DNA of 54,303 nucleotides from a virus: positions 1-54,303 of the IMG/VR virus record IMGVR_UViG_3300032313_000663. One strand, written 5' to 3'. Below are positions 36,886 through 44,306 of the stretch, one piece after another. Under the pieces are notes generated by a model that saw only the letters and a list, made by a program, of their open reading frames with translations, was not told the DNA's origin and searched no databases. The position numbers and the translations under genes are program-made. The stretch's first letter is position 1. The number at the start of each line of letters is the position of its first letter.

Positions 36886-37169
36886 CACTCGAAACCACCA
36901 TCACGAGGTCGATTGTGACGCTCGCGAAAGCGAAGGGGTGGTGGACGTTCAAGATTGCTGGCGGGCCGATGCAGATGGCTGGAGTTCCAGACTTGTTGAC
37001 AGTGAAGCATGGACGAGCGGTGTTCCTCGAAGTGAAGCAGCCGGGCAAGAAGTCTCGCCCGCTTCAAGTGCAGAGGATGAAAGAGATACGCGAGATCGGC
37101 GGAGCCGTCGCGGAAGTGGTCACGAGCAGGGCTGAGGCAGAAAGGATTCTCGATGCGAACGATGTATGA
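36882..37169 (+). CDS. VRR-NUC domain nuclease
   Basis: 95 residues. GWWTFKIAGGPMQMAGVPDL, then GRAVFLEVKQPGKKSRPLQV: the G-PD ... E-x-K active site and Q of the VRR-NUC (PD-(D/E)XK) family, at the usual length of stand-alone phage members (about 90-100). These act on DNA junctions or replication intermediates. ATGA overlap with the gene before. Confidence 0.88.
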   Translation: MTLETTITRSIVTLAKAKGWWTFKIAGGPMQMAGVPDLLTVKHGRAVFLEVKQPGKKSRPLQVQRMKEIREIGGAVAEVVTSRAEAERILDANDV

Positions 37170-37596
37170 GACAGAGGCCGATCTAAGCAACGAGGCTGCG
37201 GTCCGCAGCTACGTGGCTCAGACCTTCTCTGCCGAAGTCAACAAGGTGCCGCTCAGCTACGGCGTCGACTCGATGGTCTCCGTGGACGGCAAGCTCGTGG
37301 CGTGGCTGGAGATCAAGTGCAGGCCCGGCATGACGTGGGGGCAGTATCCGGACGTCATGATTTCCGTCCTGAAGCTGCGGGCAGCGGCTGGGCTGAAGGC
37401 CTCGACCGGCATCGACACGCACTTCGTCGTGGCCGACTCTTGCGGCGTCATCAAGAGTGCGAACCTCTGCAAGACTTCGCCTGATTGGATCAAGTACGGC
37501 GGCAGGACCGCCCAGACACGAGACCCGGCCGACATCGAGCCCGTCTGTCACATACCTCTCGAACAGTTCACGGAGGGCACGCCGTGGGGTCAATAA
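37153..37596 (+). CDS. PD-(D/E)XK-like protein
   Basis: 147 residues. ADLSNEAAVRSYVAQTFSAE, then YGVDSMVSVDGKLVAWLEIK and CR: helix-Glu, D at VDSM and E-I-K form a probable PD-(D/E)XK core. ATG 37153 or 37162 are both possible; both overlap the VRR-NUC gene. Role unknown. Confidence 0.65.
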   Translation: MRTMYETEADLSNEAAVRSYVAQTFSAEVNKVPLSYGVDSMVSVDGKLVAWLEIKCRPGMTWGQYPDVMISVLKLRAAAGLKASTGIDTHFVVADSCGVIKSANLCKTSPDWIKYGGRTAQTRDPADIEPVCHIPLEQFTEGTPWGQ

Positions 37597-37709
37597 CAAC
37601 ACGTGAGACTTGGCCTCCAGAGCCGCCGAATAAGCCACCCAAACACTGGGAATGGCAGATCGTCGACGGCGTCAAAAAACTCGTCCCGATCAAGAAAAAA
37701 ACCCCTTGA
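37584..37709 (+). CDS. small proline/lysine-rich ORF
   Basis: 41 residues from GTG 37584 with CGGAGGGCACGCC before it, overlapping the previous gene by 13 bases. PPEPPNKPPKHWEWQIVDGV and a C-terminal KKK. Not recognised; support is the ribosome site and tight packing. Confidence 0.5.
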   Translation: MGSITTRETWPPEPPNKPPKHWEWQIVDGVKKLVPIKKKTP

Positions 37710-37733
37710 CGATAGTACGGAAGCGGTTACCTT
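37706..37733 (+). promoter_or_regulatory. promoter containing a GTACGGAAGC box
   Basis: TTGACG (37706-37711), 16 bases, TACCTT (37728-37733). The box GTACGGAAGC (37715-37724) fills the spacer and its trailing TTACC enters the -10. This is the only box copy with a recognisable -35, and it resembles P1/P7 (TACCAT). The ATG at 37734 follows the -10 directly, so initiation codon use with this -10 would require a start further down or a different hexamer. Confidence 0.4.
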
Positions 37734-38138
37734 ATGCGAGCATTCACGACGACCGTCGGACAACTGAGCCTCATCGATGCCGAGTGCATCATCACGAGGC
37801 TCACATGGCCGAAGTCGGAGTTTCAGGTCGAGGTCAAGGAAAAGACTTCGACCACTCCGGTGGCGATCGTGAGGACGGATCAGGAGCGAGTAGCGGCATG
37901 GACGGCGACGCACTACTGGCGAGGTATGCAGACGCTGGAGGGATTCACCAATCCCGCCTGTCGTCGTCGCGGCCTTGCTCGCGCGGCAGCGAGTCTGCTT
38001 ATCGCCGACTGCTCCATCGATCCACGCGAAACACTGGCAGTCTTCTCACCGCAGTGCGTTTCAATAGCGACTGCGTTGGGTTGTAGGGACGTTCGTCTGT
38101 ACGAGCGTCGTGGTAAGGAGTGGGTCCAGAATTCTTAA
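37734..38138 (+). CDS. GNAT-like acetyltransferase
   Basis: 134 residues. The end, NPACRRRGLARAAASLLIAD, carries the R-x-x-G-x-A acetyl-CoA loop and helix of GNAT proteins, then CVSIATALGCRDVRLYERRG as the closing strand unit. The first half is a short beta part. Phage GNATs can modify host proteins or toxins; substrate unknown. The ATG immediately follows a promoter-like element, and no AAGGAG site is present, so the true start may be further in. Confidence 0.6.
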   Translation: MRAFTTTVGQLSLIDAECIITRLTWPKSEFQVEVKEKTSTTPVAIVRTDQERVAAWTATHYWRGMQTLEGFTNPACRRRGLARAAASLLIADCSIDPRETLAVFSPQCVSIATALGCRDVRLYERRGKEWVQNS

Positions 38139-38154
38139 AGCCAAGGAGGGCTAT

Positions 38155-38535
38155 ATGTTTCTCTTGCTGTTGATTGCGTTGATGGGCGGTGGCGATTGCA
38201 CAAATCTGACTGAGGCTGAGTCGCAGGTCGTCGCCGAGACGAACTCTGCTCGTGCTGAGGCCGGTCTTCCGCCTCTTGTCGTCGACTGCCGACTGATGGG
38301 CCGGGCTCGTCGTCACGCGGCTCGCATGGCGAACGAGGGTTTCTTCGCACATTCAAACGGTGCGACGGAAAACATCGCTACAGGCCAGCCTCACGCTGTG
38401 GCTGTGGTTCGCACGTGGCTGAACAGTCCCGGCCACCGGGCGAACATCATGAGCCGCAGCAGCACTCGAATCGGAGTCGCTGGCTTCGTTGGCCGCGACG
38501 GAAAAATCTACTGGGTGCAGCAGTTCTCGCACTAA
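38155..38535 (+). CDS. secreted CAP-domain (SCP-like) protein
   Basis: 126 residues, ATG after CCAAGGAGGGCTAT. Hydrophobic leader MFLLLLIALMGGGDC (possible lipobox-like LMGGGDC). CAP motifs: VVAETNSARAEAGLPPLVVD, ARRHAARMA, TENIA, TWLNSPGHRANI and YWVQQFSH, giving the His-Glu-Glu-His-type cleft (H in RRHAA, E in TENIA, H in PGHR). CAP proteins are exported and common in bacteria; in a phage the role is unknown, possibly envelope interaction. Confidence 0.85.
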   Translation: MFLLLLIALMGGGDCTNLTEAESQVVAETNSARAEAGLPPLVVDCRLMGRARRHAARMANEGFFAHSNGATENIATGQPHAVAVVRTWLNSPGHRANIMSRSSTRIGVAGFVGRDGKIYWVQQFSH

Positions 38536-38550
38536 ACACCGTCCCCTCCG

Positions 38551-38598
38551 GTGGTCCCGCCGTCGCTTCATCGGGTAGGTGGAGCGGCGGTGGGCCAC
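38551..38598. other. intergenic hairpin
   Basis: GTGG-T-CCCGCCG (38551-38562) pairs with CGGTGGGCCAC (38588-38598) with one bulge and one wobble. It lies in the 118-base gap between the CAP and HTH genes; no other gene is evident there. Confidence 0.35.
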
Positions 38599-38653
38599 TC
38601 TGGAACATCTTGCGGAGCATTCATGATTTTCGACTTTTTCAGGAGGTTTTTCG

Positions 38654-39025
38654 GTGGAAAAGAAAGTCAAGTACATCAAGAGTCGACTCGACCTGACGCA
38701 GAGGCGCGCGGAGGCGACGTTTCAGTACCTCCAGTCCCACTGGACGGTGTCGCGGGTGGCGGACATTGCGAAGCATCTAAAACTGTCGGAGACGACGGTC
38801 CGCAGCATCGCTCGAAAAATCGATCTCGGCCCAAGACCCGAAAAGGCATCGCATCTCGACCCCACGCCAGAACAGATAGAAAGACGAGCAGCCGCGATTC
38901 GCAGGACGTGGAGCCCAGAGGAGCGAGCAAGAAGAGACCTTCGCGGGCGAAGCGAGGCGGGCCGGGGACGTCTGGTAGTTAGTCTCTTCACCGAAGCACC
39001 GTCATTCTCAAGGAACTCACTGTGA
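38654..39025 (+). CDS. HTH protein, regulator or terminase-like
   Basis: 123 residues, GTG after AGGAGGTTTTTCG. VADIAKHLKLSETTVRSIAR is a clear HTH (about 35-54), then KIDLG and the helix PTPEQIERRAAAIRRTWSPE, ending EERARRDL. The layout HTH, LGL, P-x-E-I-R, W-S/T-x-EER-x-RR is shared with the protein at 41121. I believe this layout is common in planctomycete genomes. Function: DNA binding, target unknown. ATGA-type (GTGA) overlap with the next gene. Confidence 0.7.
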   Translation: MEKKVKYIKSRLDLTQRRAEATFQYLQSHWTVSRVADIAKHLKLSETTVRSIARKIDLGPRPEKASHLDPTPEQIERRAAAIRRTWSPEERARRDLRGRSEAGRGRLVVSLFTEAPSFSRNSL

Positions 39026-39612
39026 ACATCGAATTTTGGCTCACTGATCCCGTGCTGAATGCGATCAACGGACTAGCCTCCAAGTCTCTGGCGGTTGACG
39101 TTGGTGCGAACGTAGGCACGTGGGCTGTCCCGCTTTGCGAGATGTTTGACGAGGTGCTGGCCTTCGAGCCAGACGAGCGAAACTACTCTCAGATTCCGAC
39201 GATCGAGAACCTCACTGTCGTCAGGGCTGCTGTGTCGGATCAGACTGGCGAGACGCCGTTCTTCGTTCGGTCCTCGTCCGGGCATAACTCGATCCTCGAA
39301 GTGCATCCGATCGGCGGCGAGGGCATGGCTCCAGTACCTGTCGTCGAGGAGAAGACCGTCTCGTGCTTCTCTCTTGACGACGCGTGCGGCAACGGTGCCG
39401 ACTTCGTGAAGATCGACATCGAGGGCGGCGAGGTGCTTGCGTTGCAGGGCTGCGTGGACGTGCTGAAGTGGCAGCGGTCCGTCTTCCTCGTCGAGTGCCA
39501 CGACACGTTTAGCGACGTCGAGCGTGAGCTTGCCCGCCTTGGCAAGCGTGTCACTCGAATCCCACACCCGCTCGTCGCCCATCCCGGTCACTGCTGGGCA
39601 ATCGGCGAATGA
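39022..39612 (+). CDS. FkbM-family methyltransferase
   Basis: 196 residues, GTG overlap start. Motif I AVDVGANVGTWAVPL (about 25-39), acidic loop VLAFEPDE, VRAAVSDQTGETPFFV, FSLDDACGNGADFVKIDIEG and the closing VFLVECHD: standard order of FkbM SAM-dependent methyltransferases, which O-methylate sugars or glycans. Length is short but complete. It begins a three-gene glycan set with two glycosyltransferase-like genes. Confidence 0.88.
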   Translation: MNIEFWLTDPVLNAINGLASKSLAVDVGANVGTWAVPLCEMFDEVLAFEPDERNYSQIPTIENLTVVRAAVSDQTGETPFFVRSSSGHNSILEVHPIGGEGMAPVPVVEEKTVSCFSLDDACGNGADFVKIDIEGGEVLALQGCVDVLKWQRSVFLVECHDTFSDVERELARLGKRVTRIPHPLVAHPGHCWAIGE

Positions 39613-40274
39613 TCCTCGTCTCGCAGTCTTACAATCCACAGTCTGAGCATCGGAAACAAGAGCTTCAGAAGGTAAGGCTGCACAACGAGACTTCAGGACT
39701 GTTCGATCGAGTCGAGTATCTTGACGCTGGCGATCGGACAATCTCCTTCAGCGAGCTACACGAACACTGCCTTTCCAAGTATCGCGGCAAGTGGTGTGCG
39801 ATCGCGAACAGCGACATCACGTTCAACGCCACGGCCTATATGCTGAAAGGCCTGAAGAGGGCTGGCAGGCTCGTGGCGTTGACCCGATGGGATACCCACT
39901 ACGGCCCACGATTCATAGGTCACCAGTCTGAAGACAAATTCTTCAGCGGATCGCAGGACTCGTGGGCGTTTATGGCAGGCTCGCTGCCCCCTCTGACGAT
40001 CGACATACCGCTCGCTGTCATGGGGTGTGATCAAGTCATCGCTGGCTGGGCGTGCATGGGCGGTGTTGAGGTGATCGACCCCGCACTGTCTATCAAGACG
40101 ACTCACGTTCACGAGCTAGACGACCGACCTACCGACCGCCCGGCGGCGTCTGGATTCTTTGGTTATCCGCACCTCACGACGATGCACACGAGCGGAGAAG
40201 TTCTCTGCCACGAGTGGCCTCGTGCTGATGGGGAATGGGAGTACGAATGGCGACTATATCGCTACGGGAAATAG
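39609..40274 (+). CDS. glycosyltransferase-like protein (GT-A type)
   Basis: 221 residues. MILVSQSYNPQSEHRKQELQ, RTISFSELHEHCLSKYRGKW, CAIANSDITFNATAYML: NSDI serves as the D-x-D-like metal motif of GT-A enzymes that resemble family-2-type galactosyl-like proteins. SQDSWAFMAGSLPPLTIDIP and VMGCDQVIAGWACMGG form the acceptor part. ATGA overlap with FkbM. Sugar and acceptor unknown. Confidence 0.65.
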   Translation: MILVSQSYNPQSEHRKQELQKVRLHNETSGLFDRVEYLDAGDRTISFSELHEHCLSKYRGKWCAIANSDITFNATAYMLKGLKRAGRLVALTRWDTHYGPRFIGHQSEDKFFSGSQDSWAFMAGSLPPLTIDIPLAVMGCDQVIAGWACMGGVEVIDPALSIKTTHVHELDDRPTDRPAASGFFGYPHLTTMHTSGEVLCHEWPRADGEWEYEWRLYRYGK

Positions 40275-41224
40275 AGCAGCATCACCCGGACCTGTTGCTG
40301 CCACCTGACGAGGAGTTCGCCAACTACTACGGCGAGTTTGCCGACGTCGGCCTAGAGAAGGCCAAGTCTCTCAGGGTCGCGTTTGTGGCGATCTGCCGCA
40401 ACGCGATGCCGTTCCTGCCGTTCACGATGCAGTACGTGCAGGCGGCGGGCGAGTGCTTCGACGACTACCGGGTGTTCGTCTACGAGAACGACTCGACCGA
40501 CGGCACGAAAGATTTTCTGTACCAGTGGTCGGACGGCGAGCGCACGTTCTGCTCGCTTCGGGACAACGGCAGGCCTCACCTGAACTCGACGAAGCACGCC
40601 TCGCGGACGATGGCTCTGGCAGAGTACCGCAACGCGTGTCGCAAGTGGGTCGACGGCAACTCAATGGACTTCGACTACGTGATCGTGTTCGACACGGACC
40701 CGTGGGGAGGCTTCAGCGTCGGCGGAATCTTGAACACGATCGGACGGATGGAGACTCGCGATCATCTCTGGACGTCAGGCATGGCGAGCTACTCTTGGTG
40801 CGAATGGGGTCCGCCGGTCTGGTCGAGGCCGACTCTGTGCCACTACGACGCTTGGGCGTGCCGCTGGACGGGATGGAAAGAGCGTCAGGACATGCTCTGG
40901 TTCCACCTCTGGCACCCGCCTGTCGGGTCACCGCCCGTGAAGGTGAACTCCGCCTTCGGCCAGCTTGCTGTCTATCGCGAGAAGAGCTTCCTGATGGGCG
41001 TTTACTCTGGCGACGACTGCGAGCATGTGCCGTTTCACCGATCTATGGGGGGCGAGTTCTTCCTGAACCCGTCAATGCGATGCGTTTCTTTCTGGATTCC
41101 GGAGGGGGCAAGGATGCCCAATGGCTCGATCGACGACGACAATTTGCACGGCGACGTTTGCGGCGATGTGGACCGCAGGGACGCCGACCCGGATCATCAG
41201 CCAGACGCTGAAGATATCCGCTGA
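40247..41224 (+). CDS. glycosyltransferase (GT-A, DxD)
   Basis: 325 residues, ATG 40247 with GGGAGTACGA before it, 28-base overlap. SLRVAFVAICRNAMPFLPFT, YRVFVYENDSTDGTKDFLYQ, DYVIVFDTDPWGG (D-x-D) and DHLWTSGMASYSWCEWG: GT-A fold similar to small galactosyl/mannosyltransferase-like families. C-terminal end is disordered and acidic. Together with its two neighbours it could modify host LPS (blocking superinfection) or virion proteins. Confidence 0.75.
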   Translation: MATISLREIEQHHPDLLLPPDEEFANYYGEFADVGLEKAKSLRVAFVAICRNAMPFLPFTMQYVQAAGECFDDYRVFVYENDSTDGTKDFLYQWSDGERTFCSLRDNGRPHLNSTKHASRTMALAEYRNACRKWVDGNSMDFDYVIVFDTDPWGGFSVGGILNTIGRMETRDHLWTSGMASYSWCEWGPPVWSRPTLCHYDAWACRWTGWKERQDMLWFHLWHPPVGSPPVKVNSAFGQLAVYREKSFLMGVYSGDDCEHVPFHRSMGGEFFLNPSMRCVSFWIPEGARMPNGSIDDDNLHGDVCGDVDRRDADPDHQPDAEDIR

Positions 41225-41519
41225 CCGCTGCGACACGACCCGCAAACAGCTTGGCCTCGCGAGACGCGAGAGTTGGCACGGGTCGAAGACCGGCCACAGG
41301 AAGGCCTACTTGCCGAGCGAGGACGAGATCAGGCAGAAGTGCCTCGAATTTCAGGCGGGTTGGACGGACGAAGAACGCGAGCGTCGTCGAGTCGGGGGCG
41401 TCGTGAAGCACGTCCCATACGAGGCTCCTGTCGTTCCCGAGAGCCTGTTCCGCTTTTCGGACGACGACGAGTCCGGTCCGCAAACCTTTCTCGAAGGCCT
41501 GATCGATACTTCAGGGTGA
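41121..41519 (+). CDS. HTH protein, paralogue of 38654
   Basis: 132 residues starting inside the glycosyltransferase gene (104-base overlap; ATG 41121 after GGAGGGGGCAAGGATGCCC; ATG 41166 is an alternative). FAAMWTAGTPTRIISQTLKI then SADRCDTTRKQLGLARRESW is an HTH, followed by PSEDEIRQKCLEFQAGWTDE and ERERRRVGG. It shares its architecture with the 38654 protein. DNA binding likely; target unknown. Confidence 0.65.
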   Translation: MARSTTTICTATFAAMWTAGTPTRIISQTLKISADRCDTTRKQLGLARRESWHGSKTGHRKAYLPSEDEIRQKCLEFQAGWTDEERERRRVGGVVKHVPYEAPVVPESLFRFSDDDESGPQTFLEGLIDTSG

Positions 41520-41547
41520 TCGCTGTCGGTTGCTAGGCTGAAAACGT

Positions 41548-41769
41548 ATGGGCCAACTCCACGTTTACGCGAGGCTTTTTCTCGCTGCTGGCGACGACCG
41601 GGCACGGGCTCAAGTGTTCGCCGAGGCGGTGGAGTGGCTTGAACACACGGCCGAGACCACGATCGAAACGGGCCTAAAAACCCGTATTTTTGCGATTCTC
41701 TGCACCCAAGAGGGTGCTGACTTTCTCCGCTGGGCGACCGCGAATGACGCTGAAAACGGCCACTCTTGA
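41548..41769 (+). CDS. small helical protein, unknown
   Basis: 73 residues, helical (QLHVYARLFLAAGDDRARAQ, VFAEAVEWLEHTAETTIETG). No clear ribosome site (GAAAACGT). Not recognised. Confidence 0.5.
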   Translation: MGQLHVYARLFLAAGDDRARAQVFAEAVEWLEHTAETTIETGLKTRIFAILCTQEGADFLRWATANDAENGHS

Positions 41770-42106
41770 GCGAGTTTTGTCGGGGATGCTGATCTCCGAC
41801 AGGCTCTGGCTCAAGTCTATCTACGAATCAACGCGGGACGTCGTGAAGGCCGACGGTCTCGTCGATGATCCCACGATCGTTACGCTCGCAGACTGGGTAA
41901 AAATCCATCGATCGATCCAGAGATTCATCTGGTCTGGCCTCTCGACCGTCTGCCCCGGCATCTATCCGGACCTGATTGCGGCAATCGACAGGGAGGTTGC
42001 CCTGTCTCTGGAGCCTTGCGGCGGGAAAGTCACCCCTGACGTGCGTCGGCGGCTTGTCTCTTCCCTCGACCGCATCGCGTGGGCTGGTCTCGGAGGTGAC
42101 GAGTAA
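41744..42106 (+). CDS. unknown protein
   Basis: 120 residues, ATG 41744 overlapping the previous gene by 26 bases; ATG 41789 is also possible. Helical (RVLSGMLISDRLWLKSIYES, DWVKIHRSIQRFIWSGLSTV). Not recognised. It ends in a TAATG overlap with the next. Confidence 0.55.
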   Translation: MTLKTATLERVLSGMLISDRLWLKSIYESTRDVVKADGLVDDPTIVTLADWVKIHRSIQRFIWSGLSTVCPGIYPDLIAAIDREVALSLEPCGGKVTPDVRRRLVSSLDRIAWAGLGGDE

Positions 42107-42477
42107 TGGTCGCCGACTCCGCCATCACCGCTGCGAACGAGGCTCCGGGGCTTTCCGAGAAGGTGAAGGCCTACGTGCAGCGAGCCAAAGAGCTTGCCTC
42201 GGACGGCTTGAGCGTGGCGGACTTCGCTGAACTGGCGACGTCGCTCCTGAGACTTGTCGTGTCGGCACTCGACTCGATCCCGGCCGACGGCGAGCAGAAG
42301 AAAATCTGGGCTGTAGCGGCTGTCGCGACCTTGTTTGACGCCGTCTCCGACAAGTGTGTGCCGATCTATTTCACGCCTTTCTGGATTGTTTCCCGTCCGA
42401 CGTTTCGAGCGATCGTTCTGCTCGCGGCAGGCGGCGTTGTCGAGTCTCTTATCCCGATCGTGAGGGCTTCCAAGTGA
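42106..42477 (+). CDS. unknown protein with hydrophobic C-terminus
   Basis: 123 residues. N-terminal helices (PGLSEKVKAYVQRAKELASD), middle LATSLLRLVVSALDSIPADG, and C-terminal hydrophobic stretch (PFWIVSRPTFRAIVLLAAGG, VVESLIPIV). Could associate with the membrane. First of a set of small membrane-associated proteins around the papain-like protease. Function unknown; holin-like role is only a possibility. Confidence 0.6.
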   Translation: MVADSAITAANEAPGLSEKVKAYVQRAKELASDGLSVADFAELATSLLRLVVSALDSIPADGEQKKIWAVAAVATLFDAVSDKCVPIYFTPFWIVSRPTFRAIVLLAAGGVVESLIPIVRASK

Positions 42478-42749
42478 TTTTCCTGCTCATCATCGCCGCA
42501 GCCGTGGCTCTCCTTCTGTGGCCCGAGTCGAAGGCTTCTGTGCCTGCCACCGCGAAGCCTGTCCCGCTGCCGTCGATCGACGTGCCTGCGATCCCGCAGC
42601 CGCCGAAGGCACCGAGCTACCGCAGTGCGATCGAGAGTCTTGCCGCAGTCCGGAGCCGCCTGATCGCGACCGACACGCTCGACGACAAGGCGAAGGCGGC
42701 GATCAATGAACTCACGTTATGTCTCGTGGCTGGGAGCGACAAGGAATGA
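42474..42749 (+). CDS. membrane-anchored protein with proline-rich linker
   Basis: 91 residues, GTG overlap start. N-terminal TM segment (IFLLIIAAAVALLLWPESKA), Pro-rich linker (PLPSIDVPAIPQPPKAPSYR), helical C-terminus. Layout resembles an inner-membrane spanin-like protein, but no proof. ATGA overlap with the next gene. Confidence 0.6.
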   Translation: MIFLLIIAAAVALLLWPESKASVPATAKPVPLPSIDVPAIPQPPKAPSYRSAIESLAAVRSRLIATDTLDDKAKAAINELTLCLVAGSDKE

Positions 42750-43213
42750 CGACTCTTCAACGGCAGATCGCAGCGGGGTGCCTCGTAGCACTCGCGTTGA
42801 TCGTGTGGGTGGCTTCACTCGGACGCGACGATTCAGGTCCGAATCCGGGGCCAGTGCCTCCGACAGGCCTAGTCCTTCGCGGCCTCTTCGTCGGCCCCAA
42901 CTCTTCGAGCGACGCCTCCATGCTTTCCGCCCTCACCGCAGAGATCGGCGACTGCATCGAGTACGACGGGACGCTGCCTGATCCTCGCCTGAAGACAGGC
43001 GTCGCGTTCGACGATCTCAGGATCGCTGCTCGTGAGGCCCGGATGCGTGGCGAGAGCCTCGGTGCCCGTCAGCCGAAGGTCAAGGAAGCGATTCACTCTT
43101 ACCTCGACGAGACCGTCGGGACGTCTGGCGGACCTGTAACGCCTGCGGAGCGAGCCAAGTGGGTCGCCGCCATGAAGGACATCTCAAGGGCTTGTTCTGA
43201 TGCCGCGAAGTAG
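42746..43213 (+). CDS. membrane-anchored protein, unknown
   Basis: 155 residues. TM segment at about 7-24 (QIAAGCLVALALIVWVASLG), a Pro/Gly-rich spacer (GPNPGPVPPTGLVLRGLFVG), then a helical periplasmic-like domain. Its C-terminus overlaps the protease gene by 14 bases. Possibly works with the protease at the envelope. Confidence 0.6.
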   Translation: MTTLQRQIAAGCLVALALIVWVASLGRDDSGPNPGPVPPTGLVLRGLFVGPNSSSDASMLSALTAEIGDCIEYDGTLPDPRLKTGVAFDDLRIAAREARMRGESLGARQPKVKEAIHSYLDETVGTSGGPVTPAERAKWVAAMKDISRACSDAAK

Positions 43214-44306
43214 GATCACAGTTTCGGCTCTCGTCACAGTGATCGTCGTGTCGTTCATCGGCGCGCTCGTTCAACTGGCGACGTTCCGTCTGGCGAATCA
43301 CATTGAGAACAACTTCGGTTACCAGCCTAATCCGGCTGGCCTGAAAGAGTTCCTCGGTGAACTCAAGGAGCCGACTTTTGCTCAGGCTGGTGCCGACGCC
43401 GTGAAGAAGGCGAAGGGCAAGGATGTGTACCTTTATCGGTACGCGGATCAGGCTCATCGCAAGGTCTACGGAACGCCGTTTGAGGCTTGGAATCAGGGCT
43501 CTGCTGGCACGTGCGTGAGCTTTGGGTGGGGACTCGGAGCGTACATCGGCCAGAGCGTTGATTACGCGACGGGCTCGCTGCCGAATGCACCACTTGAATG
43601 CGACACGTCCGGAATTTACGGCGGAAGTCGAACAGCCGGAAGAATGCCTCCCGTGAATGGAAACGCGGGATTCTCAGACGGCAGCTACGGCGCGGCTGCG
43701 GCGAGGTGGGTCGCTGGCAAGTGCAAGCAGACGGGCATAGGCGGGATTCTGTACAAGCAAAAGTACGGAAGCACTGACCTGACCAACTACTCGATTCCGC
43801 GATCGCGCGAGTGGGGAAACTCTGGAGTGCCGCTCGATCTCGCGAAGGAGGCGAACAAGCACACTGCAAAAGCAGTCGCCCAAGTCTCCACGTGGGAGGA
43901 ACTTAGCGCGGCACTTGAGTCAGGTTATTGCGTCCCGATCTGCTCGAACGTCGGCTTCGCTGCGACGAACGTCAGGGATGAGGACGGCCTGCTTCCAAGG
44001 GGGTCGCAGTGGTCGCACTGCATGCTCATAGCAGGAATTCGTCACGCCGCCAATGCCCCCGAGAACGGCATGAAGCGTCCCCGCGACTGTGCGCTCATTA
44101 TCAATTCTTGGGGCACCCGGTGGGTCGTCGGCGGAAAGCTTCCCGCCGATCAGCCAGACGGAAGCTTCTGGGCTGAACGCAAAGACGTCGAGGCGATCCT
44201 CGCCCAAGGCGATTCATTCGCGATCGGCGGGGTGAGTGGATTCGCGTATCGAGACTTGGATCACGGCGGATGGCTGCAACCGGGAGCGAACGATGAAAGT
44301 AAGTGA
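43200..44306 (+). CDS. membrane-anchored papain-like (C1A) cysteine protease
   Basis: 368 residues. N-terminal TM segment (ITVSALVTVIVVSFIGALVQ), then the papain order: FEAWNQGSAGTCVSFGWGLG with catalytic Gln-Cys, SQWSHCMLIAGI with catalytic His, and ALIINSWGTRW with catalytic Asn and the NSWG signature. So a complete C1A-type catalytic triad. The protein should be held at the membrane facing outward. Among small membrane proteins it might act in lysis, entry or host-protein cleavage; no peptidoglycan hydrolase is visible in the window. Confidence 0.82.
   Translation: MPRSRITVSALVTVIVVSFIGALVQLATFRLANHIENNFGYQPNPAGLKEFLGELKEPTFAQAGADAVKKAKGKDVYLYRYADQAHRKVYGTPFEAWNQGSAGTCVSFGWGLGAYIGQSVDYATGSLPNAPLECDTSGIYGGSRTAGRMPPVNGNAGFSDGSYGAAAARWVAGKCKQTGIGGILYKQKYGSTDLTNYSIPRSREWGNSGVPLDLAKEANKHTAKAVAQVSTWEELSAALESGYCVPICSNVGFAATNVRDEDGLLPRGSQWSHCMLIAGIRHAANAPENGMKRPRDCALIINSWGTRWVVGGKLPADQPDGSFWAERKDVEAILAQGDSFAIGGVSGFAYRDLDHGGWLQPGANDESK

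Noticed and set aside
38624-38982. Open frame starting MIFDFFRRFF overlapping the HTH gene
   Set aside because: It overlaps the HTH protein in another frame, turns into Ser/Arg/Lys-rich low complexity, and has no ribosome site; the HTH frame has AGGAGG and a clear fold.
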